From contig JAENRP010000042.1 in assembly GCA_024741835.1 (NCBI GenBank), forward strand, positions 79,312 through 90,875: a stretch of 11,564 bases of DNA, read 5' to 3'. This document shows, piece by piece, positions 8,441 to 11,564 of this stretch. The notes beneath the pieces were generated by a model, which made no database searches, had not been told where the DNA came from, and saw only the letters and a list, made by a program, of their open reading frames with translations. Each line of letters starts with the position of its first letter. The stretch's first letter is position 1. The stretch comes from Diplocarpon mali (Eukaryota; Ascomycota; Leotiomycetes; Helotiales; Drepanopezizaceae). The position numbers and the translations under genes were made by a program.

Positions 8441-8658
8441 GCCAGGGGGTCGGTTGGTGCACGGCTTGTGCGTCCTGCTCGCTCCTTGTCTTGCCCTCGT
8501 CTGCACCTGGCAGCCGACGCTCTGCTCTGGTCTAATTTTTTTTTCCCTTTTCTTTTCTTGGGCATCTCTTCGTTGGCAGAGGTGATCGGTCTGGATGCGG
8601 TGGGAGCGGTGGGAGCGGTGTGTGGGTTTGGTCGGGGAGAGCGGATTTCGAGGGGGAC

Positions 8659-8678
8659 GGCTGGCTGGCTGGCTGGCT
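8659..8678. repeat. (GGCT)5 microsatellite
   Basis: Five perfect GGCT units. A related short duplication lies just upstream, where GGTGGGAGC occurs twice in tandem at about 8599-8616. Both are typical slippage products in GC-rich intergenic DNA. Confidence 0.85.
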
Positions 8679-8709
8679 GCTTTGGATCGGAGTCTGGGAG
8701 ACGGGGGAG

Positions 8710-8857
8710 GGAAGTCTGAAACCTGTAGGATGAGGAAATCTGTAGGATGAGGACCATCCGAGAGGGAGATGGGAGTCTGAAACCTGTAGCAGGGCACCAT
8801 TCGAGAAGGCGATGGGAGTCTGAAACCGGTAGGATGAGGACCATTCGAAAAGACGAT
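8710..8857. repeat. Minisatellite, ~43-bp unit, about three copies
   Basis: Units start at 8710, 8771 and 8814, each beginning GG(A/G)AGTCTGAAACC(T/G)GTAG and ending in GATGAGGACCATTCGA-like sequence and GA(A/G)GGCGAT. The first unit (61 bp) contains an internal duplication of TCTGTAGGATGAGGA. Fragments of the unit (GGAGGACCATGAGATGACCATGATG) continue to about 8882. Repetitive frames on the minus strand are explained by this unit. Confidence 0.85.
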
Positions 8858-9040
8858 GGGAGGACCATGAGATGACCATGATGATAACACTACCAACCAT
8901 AGACGAAAGAGATGATTCGCAAAGAGACAAGCTTCTAGGCGTCGGCCGAATGATGCACGAGGCTCGCACCGGGAGTAGATGTGCGGCGCGACGGCCGGCC
9001 TCCTCTCCGCTACTCGCCGTCCCTCGCTGGATGGAACCGA

Positions 9041-9070
9041 GACCCGACCCGACCCGACCCGACCCGACCT
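9041..9070. repeat. (GACCC)6 microsatellite
   Basis: Five perfect GACCC units and a final GACCT. The complementary strand reads GGGTC repeats with regularly spaced G triplets, so it could form a G-quadruplex. It is not a fungal telomere repeat, which would be TTAGGG. Confidence 0.9.
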
Positions 9071-9323
9071 GCCGCTGTCTTCCATGGTGACAACTTCATG
9101 GGAGGGCGGAGGCGCCGAGCTCCTTAATTCCCGACGACGCCTTGCCTGGCACCAAATCACCTGGCTGACACGTCAACTGCCTCCAGCGGAACGGCCTGCC
9201 CCCTCGTACGCGAGAGCCGCGCAGCTCGAACGACAATTGGACACTCGGCAGCAGAGATGCATGGAGAGCGCTTCCTTTTTCCCCGGATGTCGTGCTCCGG
9301 CATCTGGACCGGTGCAGCCCTCT

Positions 9324-9336
9324 CCCCCCCCCCCCC
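9324..9336. repeat. C13 homopolymer
   Basis: An uninterrupted run of 13 C residues inside CTCT-flanked sequence. It is prone to length errors in sequencing, so frames crossing it are unreliable. Confidence 0.9.
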
Positions 9337-9529
9337 TCTTGGAAATGCGATCCGGACCCAAATGACCCTGCGACTGCTGCGCTTCTGACAGGTCACGAGT
9401 GTAGCTCTCCGCCAGGCCGTACGGAGACGTCCCGGGCCGCGGGAGGGGCGCTGTGAGATGCCCCCCCTCAGGCGTCGTCGTGAGGCGAGACTCGACGGCC
9501 GTGTTTGTTGCTACCCGCCGCGGCGGTGA

Positions 9530-9547
9530 GGGGGGGGGGAGGGGGGG
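9530..9547. repeat. G10-A-G7 purine run
   Basis: Ten G residues, one A and seven G residues. A further G9 run lies at 9780-9788. Both are candidate intramolecular quadruplex or triplex sites and, like the C13 tract, mark likely length-error positions. Confidence 0.88.
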
Positions 9548-9570
9548 CAATCCGTCCATAGCCCTCGGCA

Positions 9571-10375
9571 TGTACTTGGATCGTGGCTGAGACTCTCTCC
9601 CGGGACGTGCGGGTGGCCTCGTCGCAGAGAACTGAACCGGCTCGCTGTCTGTCGCGGGGACGCGGAGATGGGCATGGTGGCTACGGTCAGATGGCTCACC
9701 GGTCGGTCTGGTCTTGGGGTCTCGGACGGGAACACCGCGTGCTGGCTCGCCTCCGCCGCCGCGCGAGGGACGGGGAAGAGGGGGGGGGAACGTGACGAGG
9801 AGAGGTGTGGGATGATGCGATGGCTAGGAATCTCGAGGCTCTGCGGCGGGGCAGGTCTCGTCGTCGGATCTGGATTGTCCTCCCGGGCTCGCGATCGCTG
9901 CGGTCGGCCTGCTACGGGGGAGGGGGTTTCGAACGAGCCCGCTGGAGACGTCGGTTTTGGGCGGGTTGCCAGACGGCATCTCCCCCCTTTCCAAGCTGTG
10001 CCGGGAAGCAATCGGCCCCGACGAGTCTCGGCGATGGCTCTCGCTCGCCCCGGTGCTCCGTCCGGGCAGACGTGGGCGTCCTCGTAGCCCCGTGCGAGCA
10101 GCCGGGTGGAGAAGTCTCGGGATCCCCAGCGCCGTGTCAGCTCGTGCCTGGAACACATTCCCGCCGACGGCACGACACCGAAGCTGGCGCCGGTCGTGCT
10201 CGTGCGGAGGCCCCAGCCCCTTCCGATGGCGATGAGGAAAGTCGGCAGGAGAGCGGGAAGAGGTCACGGTGTGTCGATACGGGAGGGCGAGAGACGATAC
10301 CGAGCGACGCAGTTCGCCGGGCGTCGTGCTGGAAGAGGGAGGGGAGCAGCGCATATGTAAACAGGTATATGAATG
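9571..10375. other. GC-rich DNA, no recognised gene
   Basis: Long frames are open on both strands, for example minus 9511-10173 (220 codons) and plus 9805-10380 (191 codons). The products are Arg/Pro/Ser/Gly-rich, overlap each other, and carry no motif I recognise. The plus frame runs to the very edge of the microsatellite. Spliced genes or lineage-specific small proteins cannot be excluded from sequence alone. Confidence 0.4.
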
Positions 10376-10533
10376 TATAGGTATGGGTATAGGTATGGAT
10401 ATGGATATGGATATGGATATGGAGATGTGTAGATATATGTGTGTATATATGTATATATTATATGGATATGGATATAGGCATATAGATATGGATATGTGGA
10501 TATGTGGATATATGGACATATATTTGTATTTAT

Positions 10534-10593
<60 letters not shown>

Positions 10594-10795
10594 GCACATA
10601 CATATAACATGTACATATATATATATATCCATATCCATATCCATATCCATATAAATATATACGGATATACACACATATATCTACACATCTCCATCTCCAT
10701 ATCCATATACATATATATATATATCCATACCCATATCCATATCCATATAAATATACACATATATACACACACATATCTACACATCTCCCACATAT
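10376..10795. repeat. Foldback microsatellite array with perfect (ATATAC)10 core
   Basis: The left part (about 10380-10520) is built of GGATAT hexamers and the right part (about 10610-10795) of ATATCC hexamers, so the array is an imperfect inverted repeat. The 30 bp at 10419-10448 are the exact reverse complement of 10665-10694, and the flanking GGATAT/ATATCC stretches extend the pairing to about 80 bp with small indels. The centre has ten perfect ATATAC units (10534-10593). The right arm is itself duplicated with a 96-bp offset (CTACACATCT at 10681 and 10777). The ATATAC unit has no stop in any of six frames, so the Ile/Tyr/His-rich open frames here are spurious. Confidence 0.93.
10419..10448. 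repeat. Left arm core of the 30-bp perfect inverted repeat (partner 10665-10694)
   Basis: It begins ATGGAGATGTGTAG and ends GTGTGTATAT. The exact reverse complement lies at 10665-10694, leaving a 216-bp loop that contains the (ATATAC)10 core. A second, less perfect partner lies at about 10760-10789. Unlike the surrounding hexamers, this segment is not itself a simple repeat, so the match is more than shared low complexity. Confidence 0.9.
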
Positions 10796-11564
10796 ACACC
10801 ACAGTCCTTTTGACCGACTCGCACATTCCAAGCCCCCGACCGCGGACACGCGTCCGACCATGTTCCGGGAACACGACAACCTGATGGACATCTTCGGTTC
10901 GCACGTGAGAGCAGTAGGCAAGTTACCGGATGTCGCGGTCACCGGCGCCTCCCGACGCAGAATCGAAGCCCGCGTCTGCTTCTGCCCGGGCTCGTCGCCT
11001 CTTCCCCCACGGGCAGGGTCAGCGGAAGGGCCTGGACGGCGAGGTACTCGACGCCCGGAAAAACATCGACCGCGGGGACTCTCGGCAGAGAAACTGGTCA
11101 GTCGCATGCATCCCTCACACAACAAAGCACCCATCTCCAAGCATGACGGGCCCGCGCGCACCTCGACCTCAGCGGCCAGCCCATTTCACCCCCAATTGCG
11201 TCGCTCGAGGGCCGAGGAAAGTTGACACCAGCCCGCTCGCGAAGCCCCTTTGCCGCGACGAGACAATATCGAAGCATAGACAAGCTGCACGCCTTCACAG
11301 AGTACCTCCTCGCCTCCTCGACTCGGTACGAAGAGAAACGTCTCTCCGCCTCCCCACCCCCGATCCAAAGGTTCGTTCATGCGAAAAGTGCATAAACACG
11401 ATCGCGGACCCCGACCGCGCGCCCGCCACTCATCTCGCCCTCTCCTCCGTCTTCCGCGGACCTGAAACGCTCGGGATGGCCCGTCAGCCGGGGCTTGTTG
11501 ATTATGAGGGCCGGGGGGAGGTTGGGTTTGCGGATCGGGTAGATAGAGGAGAGGAGAGGAGGCT
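10796..11564. other. GC-rich right end, no recognised gene
   Basis: GC-rich, non-repetitive DNA. A plus frame at 10860-11225 (121 codons, beginning [20 protein letters not shown]) starts soon after the foldback array. Its first 40 residues look less compositionally biased than other frames here, but I recognise no domain and it lacks a strong start context (CGACCATGT, with A at -3 the only good sign). The last 60 bases are purine-rich (GGGGGGAGG, GAGGAGAGGAGAGGAGG). It may be the upstream region of a gene beyond the window. Confidence 0.35.

Noticed and set aside
9041..9070. Possible interstitial telomere repeat
   Set aside because: The unit is GACCC/GGGTC, not TTAGGG/CCCTAA, and no telomere-like repeat is seen elsewhere in the window.
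7988..9160. 390-codon minus frame with poly-Gln/Ala-like tract and repeats
   Set aside because: It crosses five unrelated simple repeats, each of which supplies low-complexity peptide, and no conserved segment is visible between them.
10504..10884. Ile/Tyr/His-repeat frames that resemble a transmembrane or silk-like protein
   Set aside because: The (ATATAC)n unit is stop-free in all six frames, so similar peptides appear on both strands. This is not evidence of coding.
9824..11161. 445-codon minus frame through the foldback microsatellite
   Set aside because: Its middle is an Ile/Tyr/Cys/Val-rich string from ATATAC and GGATAT hexamers, which have few or no stops in any frame. The flanking parts show no domain.

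Overview
The window looks like nuclear DNA of a filamentous ascomycete (Pezizomycotina, most likely Sordariomycetes). Four things point there. There is one clearly recognisable gene, of a conserved but uncharacterised family of filamentous fungi. It has a 54-nt intron with fungal splice and branch signals, and a CACCATG start context. Very GC-rich DNA alternates abruptly with AT-rich tandem repeats of the kind left by repeat-induced point mutation (RIP). The rest is long non-coding DNA full of micro- and minisatellites. Nothing is bacterial or phage-like, and I see no operon, CRISPR array, tRNA or rRNA.

Layout. 1-166: short pyrimidine-rich promoter/leader. 167-2119: two-exon gene for a 632-residue, basic, largely disordered protein with two heptad coiled coils and a conserved C-terminal motif. 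2120-2985: GC-rich DNA without a recognised gene. 2986-3235: GT-rich to TA/TG simple sequence. 3236-4980: composition falls from GC-rich to mixed, with no recognised gene. 4981-5353: T-rich minisatellite of about 60 bp. 5354-5980: mixed unique DNA. 5981-7132: AT-rich satellite, about 6.2 copies of a 184-190 bp unit. 7133-8220: return to GC-rich DNA, opening with a 16-bp duplication. 8221-9800: a dense run of simple repeats ((CTG)7, TGCAAG-type, (GGCT)5, a 43-bp minisatellite, (GACCC)6, C13, G10, G9). 9800-10375: GC-rich, no recognised gene. 10376-10795: purine/pyrimidine-stepping microsatellite that is a large imperfect foldback around a perfect (ATATAC)10 core. 10796-11564: GC-rich, with one unrecognised 121-codon frame.

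There is no multi-gene system that I can support. The window is best read as the edge of a gene-bearing GC-rich segment running into a gene-poor, repeat-rich segment about 9.4 kb long, such as a subtelomeric, pericentromeric or heterochromatic island. Most of the many open frames are by-products of high GC content or of stop-free repeat units. The points most worth following are the 186-bp satellite, the foldback array, and the divergent form of the conserved coiled-coil protein.
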